Shown here piece by piece: positions 55,090 to 64,000 of a stretch of DNA of 64,000 bases. Below the pieces are notes generated by a model, which saw only the letters and a program-made list of their open reading frames with translations, was not told the DNA's origin and made no database searches. The position numbers and the translations under genes are program-made. The DNA is from Enchytraeus crypticus (Eukaryota > Annelida > Clitellata > Enchytraeida > Enchytraeidae). Every line of letters starts with the position of its first letter. Within the stretch, counting starts at the first letter, position 1. Location: positions 74,501-138,500 of the forward strand of contig CAJHZI010000705.1 of assembly GCA_905160935.1 (NCBI GenBank). Direction: 5' to 3'.

Positions 55090-55710
55090 TGAAGTTACAA
55101 TTTAAAATATTCGCGACGACAGTGTCTTGGACATTAAAGACTGAGAATCTAGCAGTTATGAGATAATAACGTAACTTTCTTCCCTCGGTGTATTGCATCT
55201 TCAAGCTGAAATAACGACCTGTTATCATTAGTCAAATGTTGATTGCATTGCACAGTTTCTTATGTCAAAAGAGCAATCAACGGTTTTTATATCTTGTGTC
55301 TTTGGGATTTTTCATGAATGACACGGCAGATGCAACATAACATTAATGATTGCGGAAGTCTGCCTAGAAATTCTGCGCACGAATCTTTCTCTTTGAGAAT
55401 ATGCCCAAATATAAAGAAAACCGTGACAGAATTCCCCTCACGAACAAACCTCGTAAGTTATAATTATCGTATGACTGCACAGGTTTCTTGCAGATCAATT
55501 GCCATTGATTACATTAGAGGAAGATATTGATGTCACTGGCAATCATAAACCTGTCGACATATATCTCAAGTATTCGTCGCTCCGAGCTGACGTCCAAGCC
55601 TCTTGCTAATTAAAACTATCCTGAAAATGTGTCGAAAATTTCTGCGCATCTGTGGCGGTGATACACGCAATGCCGGGAAGCTATTGGCGATTTAAAGCGA
55701 GTTACTTTAA
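55090..55710. other. Non-coding stretch, no recognised feature
   Basis: No gene or family repeat seen. Confidence 0.4.
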
Positions 55711-55945
55711 TTAACCCTTTCCTTACCAGGATTATTTTTTAAACTAGAAAAAACGATGCTATTGGTCAGTGTTTGTGCTAAGCATTCTGTGTAATTGATC
55801 TCTCTCGCATCCAAACTGCAAGAACGTCTTAGTTGCGTATGTGGACTTTCAAGTACCGCTGGTAAGGAAGGGGGTGTTATTGAAAGTCACAGCTAAAACT
55901 TGTAATAGGAGGACTTCAAAGTACCAGCGGTAAGGAAAGAGGGGA
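55711..55945. mobile_element. Candidate piggyBac-type MITE
   Basis: The left edge is TTAA followed by CCCTTTCCTTACCAGG (55711-55730), the classic look of a piggyBac-type end. The inverted counterpart occurs twice at the right: GTACCGCTGGTAAGGAAGGG (55854-55873) and GTACCAGCGGTAAGGAAAGA (55921-55940), about 67 bases apart. A closing TTAA was not found next to either, so the right boundary is uncertain. Confidence 0.45.
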
Positions 55946-56002
55946 AGATAGATTTAAGCCGACTTCGAATTATATTACTCGGACTTACGCTAATCAATCA
56001 AT

Positions 56003-56080
56003 CGATTGATAAGAATTTAACGACCGGTTTCTAGACATAAGGTAATGTCAGGGACGTCTCTTGCAGACTTTTTACCAACA
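56003..56080 (-). repeat. Repeat F tail fragment
   Basis: Complement of the repeat F end: GATTGATAAGAATTTAACGA, CCGGTTTCTAGACATAAGG, AATGTCAGGGACGTCTCTTG. Confidence 0.65.
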
Positions 56081-56182
56081 GACGCAAATTAAGTATTTTA
56101 TTGCAGAATAAATTATTATTAAAATAAATATATATGACCCGTAAATAAATAAATAATGATTTTAAATCATTAAATAAATTAT

Positions 56183-56380
56183 TTACCCGTATTGTGTCCG
56201 GGTAGGTGAAGAATAGAGCACCATAGATTGCACGTGCCGTTAAAGACGACAAAGATCCAAACCAACGTCAAAAACGACATTCGGTTGGTGAGCGCCTAGG
56301 CTCCAGAAATTGCTACCAAATTTTCTAATCCCGAACCTAGTTAAACTGGGATTCAACGTAAGATGATGATGACGATTTCT
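56183..56380 (+). repeat. Repeat C copy
   Basis: CCGTATTGTGTCCGGGTAGG, AAGAATAGAGCACCATAG, TTCGGTTGGTGAGCGCCTAG, GCTCCAGAAATTGCTACC, CTAATCCCGAACCTAGTTAA, ACTGGGATTCAACGTAAGAT, GATGATGACGAT. Confidence 0.7.
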
Positions 56381-57601
56381 GATTCAATTCTTGAGGAAAT
56401 AGAATGAGCATATAGTGGGGCAGCAGCTTCCAGATATCGGTCGGAAGTTCCAGAATACCGCTGTGGTTGAAGATAAGTTTACGTGCAATCATATACTGTA
56501 GATTGGGCGACCATATTGGGATAAGGGGCGACCGAGGGAACATACGCACTATCACAGTGTTAAAAGTTAAACATATCTTCGCTTCAATTTCGTGACACCA
56601 AACTAGGACGGAGGAAGAACACTGAATTTGAAGCCAACAGCAACTGATCAACAGTCGACCAATTTAACCAAGTGGTCCAATTTGCTACCATTTGAACAAA
56701 AAGGGCTAAATGTTATACGATATACGTTAATGTAGGCCAAGAATATTTCCTCTCAAAATGCTTTGTGTACAACTATTGGAGGTTCGTCCCGTTGTACCCT
56801 CGGCAATAAGAACAAGATCCTGTCCGATGATTTGTGGTTTTCTCCTGCCTTCGTACATAATGAATCAGCTGAGTAAAACAAGTGAGGTCAGTTACCTTAA
56901 GAAGCTGACAATAGCCGGTGATAAACTTTTAAGCAATAGCTAAATATAACGTCGATGTTTCTTGTCATGATCATATTATACGTTAATCCTGTCTTTACAT
57001 ACGAACAATTGGCTGATGATTATGCCCAATAGAAAAGCAGTCTCAGATTTACAGTTATTTGCGATCTTTCTCATTTCCATTAATAAAACTAGATTTAAGG
57101 TGTTTTCGTTCTTTTTCGACATTTCGTAATGAGAAAGCAAGAATGACGCTATAAACAATAATTTATTTATTTTAAAGTTTATGCTACCAGCCTTCCAGTA
57201 ATTCATACTGTAATGAATTCATTGTTGTTACGCTAATTAATGCTAAACAATTCGATAGAGAGAGCACAACAACCGGAAGATCGACCCTGAATTCTAAAGG
57301 CTACGAGCGTAACGACATATTGTGTAATTGACACAGAAACTACTGTGTTGAAGTCAAATGACTTCTGGGTAAATACAAACCCATCGTATATTAGATTAGC
57401 ATAATTAGACCGCAAAGTGTGGATCATATTTGACATCGTTAATCTAGATATTTCCCCTGGAAATGTTGTAGTGGTATAAGCATTATATTTCGTAGAACAT
57501 AGAAAATATAGCATTAAAATTAAATATAGCATTGTTAATGTTAATCCAATTGCAATTTATGACATAATAATAATAATACACATTACAGTGAAACGATCAA
57601 C
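56381..57601. other. Non-coding stretch, no recognised feature
   Basis: Several short open frames exist but none has protein-like composition that I can identify. Confidence 0.4.
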
Positions 57602-57817
57602 TATGTTGATATCTTTCACTTTTAATAACACATGTTTAAACCGTTAGGCAATTTATTCCATTTTCCGTGTAACCAGTCCAGTGAACGTCCGAGATTTGAC
57701 TCTCAGATCAGCACGACCGGGAATCGAACCCGCGAGAGTTCAATTCACCTCAGGGTCTGTCATTTAAAACTTCATGACGTTATCTACACCTGTAACCATT
57801 GCGCTATTGAGACATTC
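57602..57817 (-). mobile_element. SINE-B copy, full length
   Basis: Minus strand: A box (complement of CCATTGCGCTATTGAGACA), spacer, B box (complement of CGGGAATCGAACCCGCGAG), body (TTGACTCTCAGATCAGCACG, AACCAGTCCAGTGAACGTCC, GGCAATTTATTCCATTTTCC) and 3' end (TGTTGATATCTTTCACTTTT). About 216 bp; the best representative of the family. Confidence 0.85.
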
Positions 57818-58306
57818 GACATAGACGAGTACATGTCCTGCATCTGAGGCTATTATTCAGTTATCTAGCTGACAAACTCAACATGATACTCGCTTGCTCA
57901 TATGAGCAAACCATTCGCCGTATCTGACAGTATACCACTGGTATGGAAACAAAAAAATTACTTTATCTTATTTCTACAAAATATAAACTACCATCTAAAT
58001 TATCGTTCATCTATTTATAGTCGTTTAATGTCGACGTTTCTGAAGATTAATTGTTCTTTGAAAATAGACAAGTACAATTCGAATACATGATAAAGACGAG
58101 TACGTTTGCTACAATTGATCGATGAAATGATTTAATCATTCCTTCACAAAGACAAAGACATTTGCAATTAATGCAGTTTCATTCGATTAAGAGCTAGTGC
58201 TGCTGATTGATATATGCTACATGAAAATTTGCCGCTGCTAAAAGTACATTCATCTTAAGCCTATATTTTCTATCTGTGATAGTATAATAACGTGTCACTA
58301 CGGAAT

Positions 58307-58340
58307 ATTGGTCTATTCAGTCACTACTGAATAGACCAAT
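58307..58340. other. Perfect 15-bp hairpin
   Basis: ATTGGTCTATTCAGT and ACTGAATAGACCAAT flank a 4-base loop CACT. The arm resembles the opening of repeats C and D (CTGAAGAATAGACCAA), suggesting an inverted fragment of that opening. Confidence 0.8.
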
Positions 58341-58378
58341 CGTATCAGGATTATTTCGTAGAGGCAATACAACAGAAA

Positions 58379-58503
58379 AAGCCGATATTAACGTAGTTTT
58401 ATCTCTCGAAAGTGACATCAGTGACGGGAGAGCCCAGGATTTGAACAGACGCATACTGATCCGCGGTCGGATATCTTACCCACATCGCCACGGGGTCCAA
58501 CCT
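58379..58503 (-). mobile_element. SINE-A copy
   Basis: Complement of ATTAACGTAGTTTTATCTC, GAAAGTGACATCAGTGACGG, B box GATTTGAACAGACGC (diverged) and head ATCTTACCCACATCGCCACG. Confidence 0.8.
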
Positions 58504-59167
58504 GTGAAGAGGAGACAGGAACAGCTCGTAAAATGTATTTCCTCAAGCAACTCGCTGAGTTGGCGTGTGACTAAGGATTTGCCTGTATAATGAAATCAGG
58601 TTTTTAATTAGAGTGCCGTTTGGTAACATCAAGTGAACAGAAAGCTAACATATAGTATACTGAAATGTATGCCTTGGACCTGTCACCTAGCAGAACACGG
58701 CTAAGAGCACTGTTACATTATTCTTCGATTTAAAGGCAGTGACAAAAAGATGTGGCTTAGCTCTAAACACTGCTTTAAAGACTTTTAAACGGGTAAGCTT
58801 TGGTCGTGCTAAGCTAATAAGATAATATGCTAAACTTGGCAGATAACAAACTCACTGTCAAACTCAGTGAATATAGACTACCGTAGACTTGTAAACAGAC
58901 TAAACTAAATTCACTTTAATAAATAATCTAAAACTATAAAATAAATAAATAAACTAGAGGTATAAAATGCAATTTGAATATAAAATAAAATAAATAAATA
59001 TACTAAACAGTCTATAAATAAATATAAATATAAATATACTAAATGAATTCCAAACTAGACTCACGACATTACTGAGCACCTTATTAACTTGGTCATATTA
59101 ACGGTTTTGATGATTCTTCCAATCGTCTGCAACAAGCGTTTTTTTTCTCTCTCTCTCTCTCTTTCTT

Positions 59168-59211
<44 letters not shown>

Positions 59212-59767
59212 ATCAAACTCTAAAAACTTTAGTGTGTATAGGTAAGATGCAGATCCAAAGTACAAATATACAAAATTACACTTATTTAGTTTCTATCTGA
59301 CTTACAAATGAGAAAAGAGATTATTAGATTAATCCAATACAGGGAATTGACTAGTCTTCACCACAGTACAGTATAATTCAGGTTAAACTATGCTTTCTAT
59401 ATTTTAACACAAACCTCAACGTCCATGAAATGATGGATAGATAGATATGTCTATCTCACGGCAACCAAGCTCGCATAAATTCGCAAGAAGCCACAAATCA
59501 TTTCATATCTATTAGACAACAACTGTTGAATTAGTTATGTAGTCACGGTCGAACTTGTCCGATACTGCAACACCCCCGCCATGATAAACATTCCCGTCTG
59601 TTGAAACGCTATCAAGAATTTATTCCATGGATTCCTTTGAGTAAAATCTCATCAGTCAACTCCGAACTTCTCTCTTTTTATTTTTTTATATTACTTTCAT
59701 TCATTCACTCTTTCTTTCTTTCTTTCTTTCTTTGTTACTCTCTCTCTCTCTCTCTTTCTCTCTCCCT

Positions 59768-59814
<47 letters not shown>

Positions 59815-59974
59815 CCTCTACTTATCTCTTAACTAACTATGTGCTATTTTGTTAATTTAGGCCTACTTTGATTTACGTGTAGCCTACATTTTTCGTTCTG
59901 TTTTTACTTTCTGTAGCAGGCATAAAATATCTCGTAACAAACCAGCTTTTGATGGCTTAATGGCATGTAGTTCT
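58504..59974. other. Non-coding stretch with two (CT)n microsatellites
   Basis: CT runs at about 59148-59208 and 59740-59810 (the second preceded by TTTC units). A repeat D-like end (TATGCCTTGGACCTGTCACC) lies near 58668-58690. 58920-59045 is AAATA-rich simple sequence. No gene. Confidence 0.5.
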
Positions 59975-60075
59975 ACAGCAGATCAGTAGCTGCAGGGTTC
60001 AAATCCAATGCTCTCCCCATCACTGATATGCTATCGTGCAGGAATCTGACATTAAATTAACGTTGCTTTAGCTTT
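59975..60075 (+). mobile_element. SINE-A fragment, diverged
   Basis: AGATCAGTAGCTGCAGGGTT, CAAATCCAATGCTCTCCCC, CACTGATATGCTATCG, then GAATCTGACATTAA and TTAGCTTTAGC. Confidence 0.65.
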
Positions 60076-60316
60076 AGCGTTTTCCACCCGTACATACTTA
60101 ATTAAAAACTACAAACAGTCCTTCGTTCACCGGACCAGCACCATTTAGGATTTCTTTACAACTCATGTATTGGGAAATCGTTTTGTTCCTATCGGTTTGC
60201 ACTGTGTATTCCTGTTAACCATATTGATTTATTTTTTCCATTAACACTATTGACGGACGTCCCTAACATGGACTTTGAGGAAGCGGAGGTTATGTCTTTG
60301 TTATCTTTGTTGCTGT

Positions 60317-60550
60317 GTCCCTACCCGTGTTGTGTCTGGGTTTCTGAAGAATGGATCAATCGTGGACTACACGTATACTAAAAGGCGACAAGGCACTAAG
60401 ACCCAAACCAACGTTAGAATGGGCATTCGATTGATGAGAGCCTTGCTTCCAGAAATTTGTACAAAATTGTCTAATCCCGACTCTAGTTCAAATGGGCATT
60501 CAAAAGGAAGATTATGATGACGGTGATGCTGATTATGGTGCTGATTATCA
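60317..60550 (+). repeat. Repeat C copy
   Basis: CGTGTTGTGTCTGGGTTTCT, GAAGAATGGATCAATCGTGG, AAAAGGCGACAAGGCACTAA, GACCCAAACCAACG, GCATTCGATTGATGAGAGCC, CTAATCCCGACTCTAG, GGGCATTCAAAAGGAAGATT, then GATGACGGTGATG. Confidence 0.7.
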
Positions 60551-60650
60551 ATGATATTATTTTAAAGTGTTTTATTGAATTTAAAACAATTACATTTAAA
60601 TTTAAGTAAACAATATGGACGATAATTCATTTATCGTCCATTTAATCCTA

Positions 60651-61406
60651 AACAGACTGCATGGGGCATAAAAAATTAGCGAAATCTTCATAACTTCAAC
60701 AAAACTCAAATATTTTCACAAAACTTTCGGAGCTTCTAGAAGAGGAATTTCTGCATATAGCCTGAAAGTTTGGTGACAATCTATTCAGTAGTAACAAAAT
60801 TACAGCGTTTCTACGGAAAGAGTGCTATAATCCATTTTTACAAAGCTTATTTTAACAAAAGTCATAATAACTTCGATAAAACTCAAAATATTTTTACAAA
60901 ATTTTCAGAGCTGCTAGTGGAGGACTGCCGGCAAATAATTTGAAAATTTAGTGTAAATGTAATTAGTAGTAACAAACATACAGCGTTTTTACGAAAAAGT
61001 GCTAAAATCAATTTTAACAAGGCTTATTTAAACACAAGTACCGAAAAGATTCTTCCAAATTTTGGAATAATTTTTATACACCAACGAATTTTAAACATCT
61101 TTTATTAGAGCAGATAAAAAGGTAGCGTTGGCTTATACTCCACCATATAAGTAAATGACCTGTTTCAGGGTCGTTATTTTCGTAAAAAGGAACGACCTAC
61201 ATTTCAAAAAAGCCTCGTTGAAGTTGATTTTATAACTTTTCTCGTAGAAACGCTGTAATTTCGTTACTACTGCATATATTTTCACCAAATTTCCAGGATA
61301 TACGCAGAAATTCCTCCTCTAGAAGCTCTGAAAATTTAGTAAATATATTTTAGTTTTGTTGAAGTTATTGAGATTTCGCTAGGGGATTTTTTTGCCCCAG
61401 TCTGTT
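60651..61406. mobile_element. Long inverted-repeat element flanked by TA (MITE or foldback)
   Basis: Ends are AACAGACTG (60651) and CAGTCTGTT (61406), flanked by TA on both sides (60649-60650, 61407-61408). The inverted ends are long: GCGAAATCT, AACTTCAACAAAACT, GAGCTTCTAGA, AGGAATTTCTGC and AGTAACAAAATTACAGCGTT all recur in reverse complement from the right end, about 180-200 bp with moderate divergence. A third, direct copy of the inner unit lies at about 60850-61000. No transposase is present. TA target duplication suggests the Tc1/mariner superfamily. Confidence 0.7.
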
Positions 61407-61408
61407 TA

Positions 61409-62065
61409 TATAGAATAACTTTTAAAATTAAGTAAGACACTTCTTGTCAACTATAAGAACTAACAGTGTTGTTGTGAAAACCGCTGGATTCAAGACCAAG
61501 ACCAAAACCACAAGTCTCAAGACCAAAAGTCACAATACCCAGACCAGAAGACCCAGTATATTGATTTTCATTAATTGGCAGGTCTAAGCCCCATATTATC
61601 AGACTCCTGCTCTATGGCTAGGGCTATAAATTCTAACAATGGTGAAAGCATAAACTGACGTTAAATCTTTAATACCTGCATCGGCGAATGAGCTAATTTA
61701 AGCGCAGCTGATTTACAGGTTATTTTTAGTATCTAGAATTCGTTTAAGACTTTATCCTATTTCTCCCGAGACTAAAGAAAGATAATAGCGACGACCCAGT
61801 TCTAAAAGGAAATAACGCATTTGAATTAATTTGAATAACTGCTCTAGTTCCTTTGGAACCTCTGCGCTGTTGCTGTTGATAAATTACTGATTAACAATTC
61901 CGCAATTCAATTATTTCGACGCTGCTTCCATGATAACGATAACATAGAATTCCAGATTTTATCGTAGCTTGTGCCAACTACAATATCACTGCTCTTAAAT
62001 GTTTGTAATATTTCTTGCCTCCTACTTTAGTCTCAATGATACACTGGCTGTTATCCTGACCAGAA
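61409..62065. other. Non-coding stretch, no recognised feature
   Basis: A short purine-rich AAGACCAAGACCAAAACCAC patch at 61490-61550; otherwise no recognisable gene or repeat. Confidence 0.4.
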
Positions 62066-62069
62066 AGAA

Positions 62070-62138
62070 AATGTTGTTGTTGTTGTTGTTGATGATGATG
62101 ATGATGATGATATCATCATTATCATCGTCATCGTAGAC

Positions 62139-62193
<55 letters not shown>
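62070..62193. repeat. Compound microsatellite (TTG)n-(GAT)n-(AT)n
   Basis: TTG units at about 62073-62091, GAT units at 62091-62112, then a long AT run at 62140-62193. Confidence 0.9.
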
Positions 62194-62197
<4 letters not shown>

Positions 62198-62564
62198 TAT
62201 TCATATATCATGTGGAATATAAGCTATAGACTAATCCACTGAGACCCTGTAGCTTTAACCGGAGCAGCAGAATTTGTGAAATTTCAAGTTTTTTCTATTA
62301 CTTCGCACTCAGTGCTCAATTGCACCAGCTAAGAAAAATGCATTGGTTCGTACCTGATTATAGTGGGAGTGTAAAGCACAATACTTCAAGCAAGCTCGAT
62401 GTCAGCCTGAGCGTATTAGCACACCCAACGAACCTGACGCTAACTTCAGCAAGGGTCTAAACCTTTGTAACTATTTACAAATGCATTATATGTTATCGGT
62501 GATCGAAAGAGAGCATAATATGGAATTATAAGAGAATAGGGAATTATGGAAATGTATAGAGATA

Positions 62565-62615
62565 GATAAATGAAGAGAGAGATAGAGAGAGAGAAAGAGT
62601 GTAAAGAGAGAGAGA

Positions 62616-62650
<35 letters not shown>

Positions 62651-62725
62651 TGGATAGGAAAGAAAATGGGAGAGCGAGGGAGGAGAGAAAAGGAGAGTGA
62701 AAAAAGAGTGAGAGACTGAGAGAGA
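62565..62725. repeat. GA/GATA-rich microsatellite block
   Basis: GAGAGA with GATA, GGGA and AAAG interruptions. Confidence 0.9.
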
Positions 62726-63867
62726 TGTAAAGCGATAGTACGTTAGCATACATACTGATCATATTAAGATAATATTGATCATATAATAATATTAATAATC
62801 ACATAATAATGATCATATTAAGAATATATAGCCTATATTGCATCCATGAAATTGATGCTTGTAATGGAGGCCCCTACCTGATATTTTGGCGATTTCAATT
62901 GAAGACTCAAATTGATGACATCAAAAGGCCTATTTTACAACAAGATTATTCGTAATGGCGAAATATAATGTAACAATCAGTATAGTTAGATAGTTTATAT
63001 AAATTCATCTACGACATCGGCTTAAATTACGTCATCGTTCATGACTATATCGATCATTCCTCGATGCTATCGTCCTAACGGCAAAATATTAGCATAGTAA
63101 TCACCTGTAACTTCATAATGAAAGTAAACCAGCCGAATATTTTACAACTTTAGACATATGCAGAGCAGAATAACAAGTACGTACTTATTAGCAGTGGCGG
63201 AACGGATAGTGGGGGGTTAACATTTTCTAGGAACTTTTGGTAGCAAATAGGCCTGACAATTAAAATGTGGAAACTCTCCAAAAATTCTCGCCCTTCCCTT
63301 TAAAAATGTTCCTGGATCCACCCTGTAGCTTATTACACACCGCAATTCATTTTTGCTGATTACTTTGAAGGGATTTGTTGCGATTGTTGTAATATTACCA
63401 TAACGCCAGCTGAGCGAGAGCCCATGTAAGTTCCGACGATTCCTATAATGGACATAAATAGGATTGTCGCTCCGAGGTAGAACTGTTGATGGAAGCTACG
63501 GCGATGGCTTCATTACCGAACAATCCAATAAAACTTTGTCAATGACAAGAACTCCCGCAAATCCAATACGTCTATTAGAGGATAACGTCATGGTGCACAT
63601 TGCACAGACTTAAGTAGTCTAATTCGATAAAACTGTTGCTATCAAATCGGTTTAGTTTGTGAGTTGAATGCCAAACAATGCGATAACTTCGACGATGTTT
63701 TCTTTTTCTGAAATTGAAATTGAAAAAGTATTCTCTGCCACAAGATCTTCGATCTTATAATTGCATTGGCACTTTCCTTGGCAAGCTAAAAACCCATCTC
63801 TTCCCGCCATAGGACTAAATTTTGACCCGCTTGCCTTGGATCTTGGACTTGCAATGTTTTGATCTCG
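62726..63867. other. Non-coding stretch, no recognised feature
   Basis: No protein-like frame. 63400-63600 is slightly GC-richer without a recognisable element. Confidence 0.4.
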
Positions 63868-64000
63868 TTTTCTCTTGTGGTCTCTGTGTACTCAGTCGTT
63901 AACGTGTGGTGCTTTGGAGCCTGTTTGTGTATAGTCTGCAAGAGATGTCCTTGACATTGCCTTATGGCGAGGAACCGGACGTTAAATTCTTATAGATTGA
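63868..64000 (+). repeat. Repeat F copy, reaches the window end
   Basis: TCTCTTGTGGTCTCTGTGTA, CTCAGTCGTTAACGTG, GCCTGTTTGTGTATAGTCTG, CAAGAGATGTCCTTGACATT, GCCTTATGGCGAGGAACCGG, ACGTTAAATTCTTATAGATT. It may continue beyond the window. Confidence 0.7.

Noticed and set aside
62486..62762. Two overlapping Ser/Leu-rich minus-strand frames
   Set aside because: Both read through the GA block at 62565-62725; low-complexity by-products.

Overview
This is AT-rich, intron-bearing, repeat-dense DNA from an animal nuclear genome. The content points to an invertebrate bilaterian: a short-chain collagen C4-like gene, a biogenic-amine receptor with alpha2-adrenergic/octopamine-type pocket residues, many LINE fragments, and several tRNA-derived SINE families. 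I cannot name the phylum; a lophotrochozoan is a guess. No rRNA gene, ordinary tRNA gene, CRISPR array or bacterial-style operon is visible.

Only three host coding loci are convincing. (1) 1072-1637 (+) is a GC-rich last coding exon of an unrecognised gene, followed by a long AT-rich 3' region with a poly(A) signal at 3118-3123. (2) 15480-18490 (+) is a two-exon gene for a secreted short-chain collagen C4-like protein (355 aa predicted): signal peptide, PPHDTR hexapeptide repeat and coiled coil in exon 1, Cys-rich C-terminal domain in exon 2, joined by a 1.94-kb phase-1 intron. (3) 52700-54448 (+) is an apparently intronless class A GPCR (582 aa) with every amine-receptor hallmark and a very long third intracellular loop.

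The rest is mostly transposon debris. Layout: hAT derivative with a perfect 8-bp target duplication (3270-4606); RTE-like LINE fragment (6792-7590); nearly full LINE with APE endonuclease and RT (7930-11797); further pieces of that LINE group at 14200-15235 and 42440-43905; piggyBac transposase pseudogene (34003-35767); CR1-like LINE fragment (37440-38780); an inverted-repeat element flanked by TA (60651-61406). RTE 3' ends recur (about 11.8, 14.0, 17.4, 18.7, 21.5, 29.0 and 40.6 kb), usually running into GA/GATA microsatellites.

Several short dispersed families are named here for convenience. SINE-A: tRNA-like head, fifteen copies. SINE-B: tRNA-like with widely spaced A and B boxes. SINE-C: tRNA A-box head fused to the 5S rRNA internal promoter. 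Repeats C, D, F and G. SINE-A, F and G share a similar tail ending in GACGTTAA. The most unusual observations are the 20-bp snap-back heads on two SINE-A copies, the tRNA/5S chimeric SINE, the shared tail across different heads, and a 10-bp tandem repeat lying on the catalytic motif of the RT in the 7.9-11.8 kb LINE. All family assignments come from reading the sequence; none was checked against a database.
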